This document shows, piece by piece, positions 37,197-46,009 of a stretch of DNA of 64,000 nt. Position numbers and translations under genes: made by a program. The notes under the pieces were generated by a model. That model was not told the DNA's origin. It ran no database searches and saw only the letters and a list, made by a program, of their open reading frames with translations. Origin of the DNA: Alteribacter lacisalsi (lineage in GTDB: Bacteria; Bacillota; Bacilli; Bacillales; Salisediminibacteriaceae); NCBI RefSeq assembly GCF_003226345.1, contig NZ_PDOF01000002.1, positions 1-64,000 on the forward strand, in the 5' to 3' direction. Numbering within the stretch: the first letter of the stretch is position 1; every line of letters begins with the position of its first letter.

Positions 37197-37835
37197 ATGG
37201 ATAACTTTGATCAGACTAAAATTCCGCAGGCGACCGCAAAGCGCCTGCCGTTATACTACCGGTTTCTGGAGAGCCTGCAGGCGTCGGGGAAACACAGAGT
37301 GTCCTCATCGGAACTGAGTGAGGCGGTAAAAGTGGATTCGGCGACGATCCGCCGTGATTTTTCCTATTTCGGCGCACTCGGGAAAAAAGGCTACGGCTAC
37401 AATGTGCACTATCTGCTGTCCTTTTTCCGTAAGACGCTGGATCAGGATGAAGTGACGCGTGTGACGCTGATCGGGGTCGGTAACCTCGGAACGGCGTTCC
37501 TAAACTATAACTTTACGAAAAGCAATAATACATTGATTGATATGGCGTTTGATGTGGACGAGGATAAAGTCGGCCAGAAAATCGGCGACGTTCCGATCTA
37601 CCATCTGAACGATTTTAAAGAGAAGATTGATTCGAGCGTGGAGGTGGCGATTCTGACGGTGCCGTCCCATGTGGCCCAGGGGATTGCCGACGATATCGTC
37701 GATGCGGGAATCAAAGGGATTCTGAACTTTACCCCGGCCCGTCTGAGCGTGCCGGAGGATGTGCGGGTACACCACATTGACCTGAGCGTGGAACTCCAGT
37801 CCCTCATCTACTTTTTGAAGCATTATCCGATGTAA
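37197..37835 (+). CDS. rex: redox-sensing transcriptional repressor Rex
   Basis: Senses the NADH/NAD+ ratio and represses fermentation and respiration genes. 212 aa. N-terminal winged helix (about 5-75: [34 protein letters not shown]). Rossmann NAD(H) domain with [14 protein letters not shown] near 87-100. The C-terminal helix ends [14 protein letters not shown] 37197 has GGAGG 6 nt before it; the upstream frame to 37158 is not conserved-looking. A Rex-type operator lies at 32895. Confidence 0.96.
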   Translation: MDNFDQTKIPQATAKRLPLYYRFLESLQASGKHRVSSSELSEAVKVDSATIRRDFSYFGALGKKGYGYNVHYLLSFFRKTLDQDEVTRVTLIGVGNLGTAFLNYNFTKSNNTLIDMAFDVDEDKVGQKIGDVPIYHLNDFKEKIDSSVEVAILTVPSHVAQGIADDIVDAGIKGILNFTPARLSVPEDVRVHHIDLSVELQSLIYFLKHYPM

Positions 37836-37850
37836 TAGAGTAATAGCAGG

Positions 37851-37878
37851 AAAGCTGCCTTAGCGGGCGGCTTTTTTT
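37851..37878 (+). terminator. rex terminator
   Basis: 9-bp stem AAAGCTGCC/GGCGGCTTT followed by seven T. Confidence 0.9.
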
Positions 37879-37926
37879 ATTTGCGGTTGCGAAGAGGGGG
37901 GATCGGGTGGTGTTGCGATGGTGTGT

Positions 37927-38048
37927 GTCGATTTGTGTCGTTTCGTCGATATCTTGTGATCGACGGTCGATTTCCCAAAATGACGGTCGATTTCCCGAAC
38001 GCGACGGTCGATATCTCTCGTTCCACGGTCGATTTCCCGAACATCACC
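37927..38048 (+). repeat. array B: six 18-21 bp GTCGAT units
   Basis: GTCGAT starts at 37927, 37945, 37966, 37986, 38007 and 38028 (steps 18, 21, 20, 21, 21). Typical units are GTCGATTTCCCGAACGCGAC and GTCGATATCTCTCGTTCCAC. No protein is encoded across it convincingly. It fills the gap between the rex terminator and the transglycosylase gene. Confidence 0.8.
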
Positions 38049-38148
38049 TTGCCCCGATCCGCCCGAACCTGATCACGAATATCCGACACCCTCAGCCCGG
38101 CATGATAAACTAACAGAAGACACTTACAGCGCAGAGGAGGGGACAGCG

Positions 38149-38886
38149 ATGAAAAAAGGAACGAAAAAACGGGGGCCGGCCCGGAAAAAGGGCTTTTTCA
38201 GCAGGAAGAGAGCACCTAAAAGAAAACGGAAAACGAGCCAGGGCCCGTTGTACCTGATCCGTCAGTACACCTTTACCGGCATTGCTGTCAAGCTGTCTCT
38301 CGCCATGGCAGCTGCCCTTATCCTTATTTTCGTCCTGTTTTCCGGCATGTTCGAACGAGAACCGGAGGAGCCCGGCGAGTGGGGCGGGAAGATTTCCGCT
38401 GCCGGCGAGCGTGACATTCCCGATGAGTTTCTGCCTATCTATCATGCGGCAGAGGAAGAGTACAGCGTACCGTGGAACCTGCTCGCCGCCGTACACCGGG
38501 TAGAGACCATTTTCTCCTCAATGGATCCGCTCTTGTCCCCGGTCGGGGCCGAGGGGCACATGCAGTTCATGCCGTGCACCTGGACCGGCTGGAGCCACCC
38601 GAGCTGTGACGGACTCGGGGAAGGGGAGATCCCTGAAGACGTGAAAACTGACCCGGATGAGATCAGCCGATTCGGCGGCTACGGCGTGGATGCGAGCGGG
38701 TCAGGCGAAGCAGACCCGTATGATATAGAAGATGCCGTATTCGCTGCAGCCAACTTCCTGGCATCCAACGGAGCAGCCGATGGAGACTACGAGCGTGCGG
38801 TGTTTGCCTACAACCGGGCCGGCTGGTACGTGGACGACGTGCTCGACTACGCCGAGCGGTATGTGGAGGGGTATCTGGAGCGGTAG
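38149..38886 (+). CDS. membrane-anchored lytic transglycosylase-like protein
   Basis: 245 aa. A very basic cytoplasmic N terminus (1-35; KKGTKKRGPARKKG), one membrane anchor (about 50-66), then an outside lysozyme-like domain. The catalytic Glu is in LAAVHRVETIFS near residue 121, with SPVGAEGHMQFMPCTWTGW near 135-153 and VFAYNRAGWYVDDVLDYAERY near the end, as in SLT/CwlT-type muramidases. Cleaves peptidoglycan glycan strands. RBS GAGGAGGGG. Single gene. Confidence 0.88.
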   Translation: MKKGTKKRGPARKKGFFSRKRAPKRKRKTSQGPLYLIRQYTFTGIAVKLSLAMAAALILIFVLFSGMFEREPEEPGEWGGKISAAGERDIPDEFLPIYHAAEEEYSVPWNLLAAVHRVETIFSSMDPLLSPVGAEGHMQFMPCTWTGWSHPSCDGLGEGEIPEDVKTDPDEISRFGGYGVDASGSGEADPYDIEDAVFAAANFLASNGAADGDYERAVFAYNRAGWYVDDVLDYAERYVEGYLER

Positions 38887-39121
38887 GGTTCTGCTGGGGA
38901 ATGGCTCCAGCAGTGCCAAACCGCCAGCAGGCCAGGTGGAGCGCAACCCTGATCCCGCCCCCGGGAACAGAAACCGCCCGCCCATCTCCAAATGCCTCTT
39001 AAACTGTGATATACTTAAACTAATATTTCGAGAAACGAAACATGGTTCAATTGACCCCGAAACGGAAATAGACCACCAGTACTATAAATCAACGACATAA
39101 CAGAAGCAGGTGACATCCAGC

Positions 39122-40561
39122 GTGGCAAAAATACCGCATAAGTGGCTTGTCCTCTTTTCCGTCCTGCTCGGGACGTTTACGATTATACTCAACAACAGCA
39201 TGATGAACCCTGCGGTGCCGCAGTTTATGAACGTGTTCGATGCGGACGCGGTCGCCACCGGCTGGGTGATCACGATTTTCATGGTTACAATGGGGATTAC
39301 GATGCCCCTCACCGGCTATCTCGGTGATAAAGTCGGCAAAAAGAACCTGTACCTCTTTGGTGTAGGGCTTTTTATCCTCGGCTCCGTTCTGGGCTCGTTC
39401 TCCTGGAACCTCTCCTCCCTGATCGCGTTCCGCGGTCTGCAGGGCGTGGGTGGCGGCTTCATTATGCCGCTCTCTCTCGTCTTCATTTTTGAAGTGTTCC
39501 CTAAAAAAGAACGGGGCATGGCGATGGGGGTCTGGGGCGTGGCCGCCATGATGGCGCCGACGATCGGACCGACGCTCGGCGGTGTGATCATAGAACTGGG
39601 CACGTGGCAGTGGCTGTTTCTGTGCAACATTCCGACCGGTGTGCTCGGCTTCCTGTTTTCCGCCTACTTCCTTGATAAAAGCAAGCCGAATACACAGATC
39701 ACCTTCGATGCAAAAGGGTTCATCACCGTGACCCTCGGAGTCGGTGCGGTGCTCCTCGCCCTTGGGCGGATCAACGAGCTGGCTCATCTGACCGACCCGT
39801 TCAACATTACCCTGATCGTAGTCGGTCTGCTCTCGCTCATCGTGTTTGTCAGGATCGAAAACCGGACGGAGCAGCCGCTTCTCGACCTGTCGATTTTCAA
39901 GGTGAAGGCGTATGCGATCAGCGTATGGATTGCGATCATCAGCTCGATCAGCCTGTTTGGCGGGATTTTCCTCATCCCGCTCCTCGTGCAGAACGTGTAC
40001 GGCTACGGCGCCATTATGACCGGACTTGTGTTTCTGCCGTCCGCCCTGTTTATGGGGCTCTGTATGACGATCGGCGGCCGGATTCTCGACCGCCGCGGCC
40101 CGACAGGCGTCGTAACGGTCGGGCTGACGGTCAGTTTTATCGGTACAGCCGCGTTCGGCTTCATTTCTATGGAAACCGCGCTCTGGATGCTGTTCTTCCT
40201 GAACGCTGTCCGCGGTATCGGCATGGGCTTCAGCATGATGCCGTCGACCACCACCGGGATGAACGCGATTCCCGAAACGATGATCTCACGCGGCTCTGCC
40301 ATGAACAACGTACTCCGTCAGATGAGCTCGGCGCTAGGCGTCGTATTCATGAGTGTGTACTTTGAAGTACGCCGCGCCCAGGTGATGGCGGCAAACGGAA
40401 TGACGGTGGAAGAAAGCAGCCTGCAGGCGATCACCGAAGGCTTTCTCGTCATCTCCGTCCTCATGCTCATCTCCATTCCTGCAGGCTGGTTCCTCGGCCG
40501 GGAGGCAAAAAAGCAGGAAGAAGCTGAATTACGAAAAGAAGCAGAAGCGAAAAAAGCCTAA
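39122..40561 (+). CDS. MFS multidrug exporter, DHA2 (EmrB/QacA) family
   Basis: 479 aa with 14 predicted membrane helices, a proton-driven drug exporter type. Motif A is GDKVGKKNLYLFG near residue 70, motif C GVAAMMAPTIGPTLGG near 141-156, plus FRGLQGVGGGFIMPLSL near 105-121. Ends in a charged KKQEEAELRKEAEAKKA tail. GTG 39122 has AGGTGA 8 nt upstream; the GTG at 39110 lies inside that site. Single gene with terminator at 40572. Confidence 0.92.
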   Translation: MAKIPHKWLVLFSVLLGTFTIILNNSMMNPAVPQFMNVFDADAVATGWVITIFMVTMGITMPLTGYLGDKVGKKNLYLFGVGLFILGSVLGSFSWNLSSLIAFRGLQGVGGGFIMPLSLVFIFEVFPKKERGMAMGVWGVAAMMAPTIGPTLGGVIIELGTWQWLFLCNIPTGVLGFLFSAYFLDKSKPNTQITFDAKGFITVTLGVGAVLLALGRINELAHLTDPFNITLIVVGLLSLIVFVRIENRTEQPLLDLSIFKVKAYAISVWIAIISSISLFGGIFLIPLLVQNVYGYGAIMTGLVFLPSALFMGLCMTIGGRILDRRGPTGVVTVGLTVSFIGTAAFGFISMETALWMLFFLNAVRGIGMGFSMMPSTTTGMNAIPETMISRGSAMNNVLRQMSSALGVVFMSVYFEVRRAQVMAANGMTVEESSLQAITEGFLVISVLMLISIPAGWFLGREAKKQEEAELRKEAEAKKA

Positions 40562-40571
40562 GCATCCTTCG

Positions 40572-40604
40572 CGCGCAGATGGTCCGGCCAGCTGCGCGTG
40601 TTTT
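40572..40604 (+). terminator. MFS gene terminator
   Basis: CGCGCAG/CTGCGCG stem with an inner TGGCC-like stem, then TGTTTTCT. Confidence 0.7.
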
Positions 40605-40637
40605 CTGTTACGATAAAAAAAGGGGGAGTGACGGAGG

Positions 40638-41375
40638 ATGAAGCAGAACAGATACGATGACCTGGACTTTTTTGACGCATACAGCCGGATGAACCGGTCC
40701 GTTAAAGGGCTCGCCGGGGCGGGGGAATGGCCGGTTTTCAAGGCATGCCTGCCGGATCTTGAAAACAAATCGGTTCTCGATCTCGGATGCGGATACGGCT
40801 GGCACTGTCTGTACGCCCACGAACAGGGGGCCGAGCAAGTGACCGGCGTCGATCTCTCGGAAAACATGCTCAGCGAAGCACGGGAAAAAGCAGCCGGCAC
40901 AGGGATCAGGTTTGAGCGCGCGTCGATCGAAGACTACGCGTACAGGGCAAACGCCTTTGACGTCGTGATGAGCTCCCTGGCCTTTCATTACGTCCGTGAT
41001 TTTCAGGCAGCGTGCCGCAACGTACACAGCAGTCTGAAGCCGGGCGGGTCGTTTGTTTTTTCCGTGGAGCATCCGATGTTTACGTGCCGCGAAGAACAGG
41101 AGTGGCACCGCGATGAAACCGGCAGCCGTCTTCACTGGCCGGTGGATCGTTATCAGGACGAGGGAGAGCGGAGGACGTCTTTTCTTGCCGAAGGCGTAAT
41201 GAAATATCACAGAACCTTCTCCACTTACATGGAAACCCTTCTTGATGCCGGCTTTGCCATAAAGGCGGTGAAGGAGCCCGGGGTGACAGAGCAGATGCTC
41301 GAGGAGAATCCTGATTTGAAAGACGAAGGAAGGAGGCCGATGTTTCTGATTATCGCGGCAGAAAAGGTAATCTGA
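40638..41375 (+). CDS. class I SAM-dependent methyltransferase
   Basis: 245 aa. Motif I SVLDLGCGYGWHCLYA near residue 45, motif II GVDLSENMLSEAREKA near 70, motif IV FDVVMSSLAFHYV near 105, and SSLKPGGSFVFSVEHP near 128-143. Substrate unknown; overall resembles YcgJ/UbiE-type small-molecule methyltransferases. RBS GGGGGAG 9 nt before the ATG. Confidence 0.9.
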   Translation: MKQNRYDDLDFFDAYSRMNRSVKGLAGAGEWPVFKACLPDLENKSVLDLGCGYGWHCLYAHEQGAEQVTGVDLSENMLSEAREKAAGTGIRFERASIEDYAYRANAFDVVMSSLAFHYVRDFQAACRNVHSSLKPGGSFVFSVEHPMFTCREEQEWHRDETGSRLHWPVDRYQDEGERRTSFLAEGVMKYHRTFSTYMETLLDAGFAIKAVKEPGVTEQMLEENPDLKDEGRRPMFLIIAAEKVI

Positions 41376-41402
41376 ACATCAGCGCACCAGTATGATTATC
41401 AG

Positions 41403-41675
41403 ATGTTTAAACGATACCTCCAGTACCTTCCGAGACAGATTTCAGCCGAGCAGGCCATCGACATTGCCACTTCAGAGGTCCCGGGACAGGTAGTGGACGT
41501 GGAGCTTGATACGGAAAATGGGCTTCTTGTCTGGGTAATCGACATTATTACACCCCAGGGAGTCAAGTACGAAGTGGACGTGGGCGCCAACACGGGAAAC
41601 ATCTTCTGGCAGCGTTCAATAGTTTTGCCCCTGGGAAACTGGAGTTCATATCAAGGTGAAACTATTTTTCATTGA
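41403..41675 (+). CDS. PepSY domain protein, 90 aa
   Basis: PepSY fold (ISAEQAIDIATSEVPGQVVDVELDTENGLLVWVIDI..., then EVDVGANTGNI). PepSY domains are extracellular inhibitors or modulators of peptidases, yet no signal peptide is present here. The ribosome site is weak, and the gene may be read together with the methyltransferase 28 bp upstream. Its 3' end overlaps the small minus-strand gene by 14 bp. Confidence 0.72.
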   Translation: MFKRYLQYLPRQISAEQAIDIATSEVPGQVVDVELDTENGLLVWVIDIITPQGVKYEVDVGANTGNIFWQRSIVLPLGNWSSYQGETIFH

Positions 41676-41793
41676 TTTTATTTTCCAGCTCCCTGACCCT
41701 CTTCTCCAGCTTTTTTACTTTATCATCGGAAAATAAGAACAGGGAAAACGCAAGAAACGCTACTGAAACGGCCAATATCTCAAAAACCCCCAA
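41662..41793 (-). CDS. 43-aa membrane protein with coiled-coil tail
   Basis: TTG start with AAGGAGG at 8 nt, an excellent site. The peptide begins MGVFEILAVSVAFLAFSLFL (one membrane helix) and ends in a charged helix (DDKVKKLEKRVRELENKINE) with heptad leucine/valine spacing. N-out, C-in bitopic topology is likely and dimerisation through the tail plausible. Function unknown. It lies directly downstream of the DJ-1/PfpI gene on the same strand (27 bp) and may be its third operon gene. Confidence 0.7.
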   Translation of the reverse strand: MGVFEILAVSVAFLAFSLFLFSDDKVKKLEKRVRELENKINEK

Positions 41794-41820
41794 GATCAGA
41801 ACCTCCTTCCCTATTTGCAC

Positions 41821-42414
41821 TTAAATCTCAATATCATATTCCATCCGCCTGGCCGTTTTCCTCGCCACTCCGGTTCCAAGGAGCCTTGCGACCAGATGAA
41901 ACGACATGTTGATCCCTGCGGAAATGCCGCCGGACGTGAGGAGCGCCCCCTCATCCACAAATTTCACATCACGCACAAGAGCCGTGCCTGGATACTTATG
42001 CTCAAACTCATCGAAATACGCCCAGTGTGTGGTCGCCCGGTGGCCGTTAAGAAGTCCTGCTTCCGCGAGCACGTACGAGCCGGTGCAGACTGACGCCAGC
42101 GTCGGGGTCTTCTCCCGGCGCTCGCGGAGCCAACTGAGCGCTCGGTCGTTATGGACCACCTGCTGCGTCGCTCCGAGCCCGCCAGGCACGATAAAAATAT
42201 CAAAGTCCTCAGGCGCATCGTCAAAGCTGTAGTCCGGCTGCACGCGGAGGCCGTTTCTCGCACGTAACAGCCCGCCGTCCTCAGAAACAGTCTTCACATC
42301 GAACGGATGCTCCTCATCGTCGAGCCTCGTGACGGAAAACACCTCAAACGGCCCGGCAAAATCGAGCACCTCCACATCATCAAATAGAAAGATCCCTACC
42401 TTATACTGCTTCAT
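41821..42414 (-). CDS. DJ-1/PfpI family protein
   Basis: 197 aa, class I glutamine amidotransferase-like fold. Nucleophile Cys in TLASVCTGSYVLAEAGLL near residue 105, with acidic EVLDFAGPFEVFSV near 14 and THWAYFDEFE near 128. Closest subfamily by pattern is isonitrile hydratase / ThiJ, with no fused AraC domain. Could be a glyoxalase, hydratase or chaperone. ATG 42414 has GGGAGG upstream; overlaps the neighbouring membrane gene by 14 bp. Confidence 0.88.
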   Translation of the reverse strand: MKQYKVGIFLFDDVEVLDFAGPFEVFSVTRLDDEEHPFDVKTVSEDGGLLRARNGLRVQPDYSFDDAPEDFDIFIVPGGLGATQQVVHNDRALSWLRERREKTPTLASVCTGSYVLAEAGLLNGHRATTHWAYFDEFEHKYPGTALVRDVKFVDEGALLTSGGISAGINMSFHLVARLLGTGVARKTARRMEYDIEI

Positions 42415-42793
42415 TATGCGTCCCTCCCTGTTCATTTCGCAGTGCAAACACAACCATCACAATTCCCAGAATCAGAAGAAATACTTCAATATAAATCGCC
42501 TCGGCGCCATATGTAATCCGGTGCAGGCCGAACAGCCAGTGAACGATCACCATATCCACGCTCGCAAAAAAGCCCGCCGCAAAAATCACCCCGTTGAAAA
42601 ACGACCGGGTAAAGAACACCCAGCTAGCCCAGAACACGGCAAGCGTGACCACACCTGCCAACGCAAGCGCCCCGATCCGCTCCCAGAATGTGTCCGCCGT
42701 AAAGCCGAACGCATGCACCTGCCCCTGGTGAAACCAGAAATCCATCACAAAAATCCCCGTCAGAAAACTCGCCACCCGGCTGATCATCGTCAC
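42401..42793 (-). CDS. DUF2243-like membrane protein, 130 aa
   Basis: Four membrane helices. The pair FFNGVIFAAGFFASVDMVIVHWLFGLHRI near 65-93 resembles DUF2243, where histidines near the membrane face are conserved. Function unknown. GTG 42793 follows GGGAGG by 7 nt. First gene of a minus-strand operon with the DJ-1/PfpI gene. Confidence 0.72.
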   Translation of the reverse strand: MTMISRVASFLTGIFVMDFWFHQGQVHAFGFTADTFWERIGALALAGVVTLAVFWASWVFFTRSFFNGVIFAAGFFASVDMVIVHWLFGLHRITYGAEAIYIEVFLLILGIVMVVFALRNEQGGTHNEAV

Positions 42794-43029
42794 CGCCGCA
42801 CCTCCCTGTCTACTAACGTATTCTCGGTGGAGGTAGGCGAGTCCTCTATAGCAGACAGCCATCCTTCGGTTAATGGCAAAAAATCTGTGGTATGATTTTC
42901 CTGAAAATCAATTCACACAATCAAATCTGCAGCCATTTATTCTATCTGTTAAGGGGTATATCCTCTAAGAAGAGACAATGCATGTTCCCGAACATACATA
43001 TTAGTTTTATCAGTTAAAGGAGAGGTTTA

Positions 43030-44568
43030 ATGAAAAGCACTATAGCATTTACAACTGTTCTTTTCCTTTTGGCAGGCTGTGCGGCAAGTGATACAGCCAG
43101 TAATGATCCCATTGAGACATCCGTATTACTTGAGGAAATCCGGGAAAACAACCGTTCTTCTGAAAAAAAGGAGGATGGTGGGGGCCTTTCTGACCTGCTT
43201 TATGATTATTCTGAGACTGAGGAACCGGAGGCTGAGCTTGAGGAATTTCAATCACTTAGTATCACCAGTGAGACAGAAAGGGATTACACCAGAGCGGCAA
43301 TGATAGAAAATGTGTCACTTCTCCACACCACGCTGAAAAACATGTATCCCTTGTACGAGTTCCAGGGAGGCGATCAGGCCTTTGAATCTGCGAGAGATCA
43401 TATAGGCAGTGAACTCCAGGAACTCGGTGAGGAAGAAGAACTGACTGAGCGTACTTTTACGAACCTGCTTGCCGGGCATTACGATTTTATAAATGATAAG
43501 CACTTCGTTATCAATGGAAACAGTATGAGCAGCAGGGATTACCGGTTATACAGGTCAGAAGATTATGCATTTTTTAAGGACGAAAACAGAGAGTTCCGGA
43601 AGATGACAGACGAGGATTCACGTCTGAGAGCAGTTAATGGGGATCGGGAGGTGGAAGCTTATTTGCTGCCGGGTCTAAGCGAGGATGGTGAAATCGTCTA
43701 TTATCCCGGTGTTTTCACTGAAGGGCATACTGACGTAAACTGGGCACTGGATGTGGAAAACTCAGAAGGGGCGGCCCGGTTAACCGCAGCAATCCGACGT
43801 GAAACGCTTGAAATTCAAGATGCGGGAAGAGACTTTGAGCTTGCGGAGAAAGACGGTGTTCCGTGGCTTCAGTTGAGAAGCATGACTGTTCTAAAAAGTG
43901 ATCCCCACGATCATCATGATGTTGTGAACAGTGCAAAGGAGCTCCGGGAAGCACCATACTTTGTTTTGGATTTAAGAAGCAATATTGGAGGCCAAAGGAT
44001 GACCATCGATAAATGGCTGGAAGCATTTTTCGGAAGAGCGGTTTCTTTAGATGGGAAAACAGTGCAGTTGTTTTCGGCTCCCGGTAGTATTTTTGTGGAG
44101 GATCTGCTTGATCTGTACGGAGCAGAAGTGGAGATGGACCCGTTTAATGAGGGATTCGAAGAAGAGATCCTGGCGTTCGGCGGGTATGAGTACCCAATGG
44201 AACCGTTTTTTGAAATTGAGCAAAATGAGTTTCCCTCAATGGAAAAACCGGATACTGAAATATATATTTTAATGGATAACCATACTGCTTCCGCTGCAGA
44301 ACTGTTAGCACTTATTCTTAAAAAAGCAGGGAACACCACCCTCATCGGAGTTCAGAGCGCAGGAGCAGTGAGCAGCGGAGATGCCCTTCCCTTCAAACTG
44401 CCGAACACCCATATCCCTTTTGAGGTCCCGGTCACTTTTACTTACAGTCCCGAGCTGATGGCAATGGAAGGCAAAGGAATTCAGCCTGATCTCTGGGTAA
44501 GCCCTGACGCTGCTGAACAGCGGGTGCTTCAATTGTTAAAAAAGCATAGCACCTCGGATAATCACTAA
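43030..44568 (+). CDS. S41 family peptidase lipoprotein
   Basis: 512 aa. Lipobox LLAGC (Cys about 17) places it on the outer face of the membrane. An acidic N-terminal region is followed by a tail-specific protease (S41) core: VLDLRSNIGGQRMTIDKWL near 316-334 and the catalytic Ser in MDNHTASAAELLALILKKAG near 415-434, then QSAGAVSSGDALPFKLP. No PDZ domain is obvious. Substrate unknown. RBS AAAGGAGAGG. Confidence 0.88.
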   Translation: MKSTIAFTTVLFLLAGCAASDTASNDPIETSVLLEEIRENNRSSEKKEDGGGLSDLLYDYSETEEPEAELEEFQSLSITSETERDYTRAAMIENVSLLHTTLKNMYPLYEFQGGDQAFESARDHIGSELQELGEEEELTERTFTNLLAGHYDFINDKHFVINGNSMSSRDYRLYRSEDYAFFKDENREFRKMTDEDSRLRAVNGDREVEAYLLPGLSEDGEIVYYPGVFTEGHTDVNWALDVENSEGAARLTAAIRRETLEIQDAGRDFELAEKDGVPWLQLRSMTVLKSDPHDHHDVVNSAKELREAPYFVLDLRSNIGGQRMTIDKWLEAFFGRAVSLDGKTVQLFSAPGSIFVEDLLDLYGAEVEMDPFNEGFEEEILAFGGYEYPMEPFFEIEQNEFPSMEKPDTEIYILMDNHTASAAELLALILKKAGNTTLIGVQSAGAVSSGDALPFKLPNTHIPFEVPVTFTYSPELMAMEGKGIQPDLWVSPDAAEQRVLQLLKKHSTSDNH

Positions 44569-44587
44569 AAGAGAAGGAGGGAAGAAG

Positions 44588-44815
44588 ATGGGGAATATCG
44601 ACAAACGAAATCGTCTGAACGAACTTCCTTTCAGCTATCAGGTAAACAAAAATAACTCAGTTTTTCTAATGTACAAGGGAAAGCAGATCAAAACACTAAA
44701 AAGAAAAGAGGCAGAGAAATTTCTAAGGAAAATTGAATCTGCTGAAAATGAAAAGGACATTCAATTACTATTAGCGAAAGTCACAGGGAATTTCAAAAGA
44801 GGCAATGAACGATAA
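44588..44815 (+). CDS. conserved hypothetical basic protein, 75 aa
   Basis: Soluble, lysine-rich (KGKQIKTLKRKEAEKFLRKI). AAGGAGGGA before the ATG is strong and the gene starts 20 bp after the S41 gene, so they are probably co-transcribed. I do not recognise a function; the pattern is that of small conserved Bacillales proteins. Confidence 0.75.
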   Translation: MGNIDKRNRLNELPFSYQVNKNNSVFLMYKGKQIKTLKRKEAEKFLRKIESAENEKDIQLLLAKVTGNFKRGNER

Positions 44816-44923
44816 ATTCTTTTTGAGAAAACCTTTAAAAACAAGCTGGACTTTCTTTACCGGTATGGGGGAAAATAGTGATGAAAAGATAAACGAATCA
44901 CGATAAAAAGGATGGTGTTTATC

Positions 44924-45370
44924 ATGATCGGTGTAGAATTTAACATGGTCGTAAAAGACAGTCTGAAAGCCCTGAATCTGTACGAAAAGATCTTTGAAGT
45001 CGAACGCATGGAGGTGTCGGATTTACCTCCCGGAGAAAATGAAGCCGTCTTCAAAATATACGGCGTCCAGTTTCACATGCTCGACGAAAACCCGGACTTC
45101 CACCTGATCGCCCCAACCCCCGACGCCCCGAAAACAAGCTGGGTGAACGTGACCGTCCCTGACATCAACGAAACATACGGCAAAGCAATGGAGGCAGGCT
45201 GCACAGAAATCCAGCCCGTAACAGAACTGCCTGACTATGGCGTCTCAAACGCCATCTTCACAGACTCCTTCGGCTACGTCTGGATGCTCCATCAGGTACA
45301 TAAAGAAGTCAGCCACCAAGAACGCATCCGGCTCTGGGAGGAAAAAAAGGAAACCGACAGCAAGCCGTAA
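44924..45370 (+). CDS. VOC family (glyoxalase/bleomycin-resistance-like) protein
   Basis: 148 aa, PhnB-like VOC fold of two beta-alpha-beta-beta-beta modules: DSLKALNLYEKIFEVERMEV near 8-27 and VTVPDINETYGKAMEAGCTE near 76-95, ending in FTDSFGYVWMLHQVHKEVS. Possible metal ligands are scattered H/E residues; substrate unknown. ATG 44924 is chosen over 44912, which abuts the AAAGGA site. Confidence 0.85.
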   Translation: MIGVEFNMVVKDSLKALNLYEKIFEVERMEVSDLPPGENEAVFKIYGVQFHMLDENPDFHLIAPTPDAPKTSWVNVTVPDINETYGKAMEAGCTEIQPVTELPDYGVSNAIFTDSFGYVWMLHQVHKEVSHQERIRLWEEKKETDSKP

Positions 45371-45407
45371 AAGAACCTTGACCATGCTGTATATGGAAGC
45401 GCCGCTT

Positions 45408-45520
45408 CACGCCGTCCGTTCGCTTTCCGCGGCGATGCCGCCAAGCTTCCTCGGCCATGCCTGCGGGGTCTCGCCTGGCCTCCATTGCCGCAGGAGTCTT
45501 ACTGCCGGCGTGCAGCTGCG
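45408..45520 (+). repeat. type-A intergenic repeat, copy 3
   Basis: GCTTCACGCCGTCCGTTCGC, TTTCCGCGGCGATGCCGCC, CTGCGGGGTCTCGCCTGG and GCCGCAGGAGTCTTACTG match copy 2 with few changes. Its 3' end is altered (GCGTGCAGCTGCGC). Minus-strand ORFs across it are artefacts. Confidence 0.78.
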
Positions 45521-45587
45521 CACGTATCGAAATAAACGCATATTATTTAACCAGCTTCGTATATAAAGCAGGCAAGGGTATGAAGCG

Positions 45588-45690
45588 AAAGGCGACGACT
45601 CCAGCGGGAAAAGCAAGAGCCGAAGACCCCGCAGGGCGCTTTTCCCGAGGAGGCTGAGGCCTTGCCCGCGGAAAGCGTCCGCCTGCAGCG
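45588..45690 (-). repeat. type-B intergenic repeat, copy 2
   Basis: GGCGACGACTCCAGCGGGAA, AGAGCCGAAGACCCCGCAGG, TTTTCCCGAGGAGGCTGAGG and CCCGCGGAAAGCGTCCGCCT. It is the inverse of copy 1, and pairs with a type-A copy 67 bp away. No gene is seen in 45371-45808. Confidence 0.78.
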
Positions 45691-45764
45691 TGATTAACAG
45701 CAATATATAAATAAAAAGCGCGTAAGCAATCATGATTAAAGCAACCCCCAACATAAGCCACACA

Positions 45765-45801
45765 AAAAAGGAGCCCCGGCACAACCGCCCAGGCTCCTTT
45801 C
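45765..45801 (-). terminator. ydiKL terminator
   Basis: AAAGGAGCC/GGCTCCTTT stem with a T run on the minus strand, 8 bp after the ydiK stop. Confidence 0.85.
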
Positions 45802-45808
45802 TCCATAC

Positions 45809-46009
45809 CTACTTCTTATCCTTCTTCGCCTTCCGCGCCACACCCAAAAAGCGAAAAGCAATCACATAATCAATCGCCGCAACAGCCATCAGGAGAATCG
45901 TCAGAAAATCCCAGCCGTCACTGCGGGCATTCGTCTGCGTCGCCAGCACAAGAAACATCGTCGCTAGCCCAAAATACAGAAGCGCCCAGAACATCGGTGA
46001 TCCACGCAT
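45809..46009 (-). CDS. ydiK: YdiK-like small membrane protein
   Basis: 66 aa, two membrane helices (about 6-24 and 34-54) and a basic tail (ARKAKKDKK). MRGSPMFWALLYFGLATMF matches my recollection of YdiK (DUF4305). Its place directly after ydiL and beside groESL is the same as in B. subtilis. Function unknown. Starts one base after the ydiL stop codon. Confidence 0.78.
   Translation of the reverse strand: MRGSPMFWALLYFGLATMFLVLATQTNARSDGWDFLTILLMAVAAIDYVIAFRFLGVARKAKKDKK

Noticed and set aside
37927-38048. CRISPR array
   Set aside because: Units follow each other without spacers, period is only 18-21 bp, and no cas genes are near.
42329-42895. Plus-strand 188-codon ORF over the DJ-1/DUF2243-like genes
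   Set aside because: Lys/His-rich shadow; the minus-strand genes have ribosome sites and family motifs.
45407-45806. Overlapping minus-strand ORFs in the repeat region before ydiK
   Set aside because: They lie across type-A and type-B repeats and change frame between copies.
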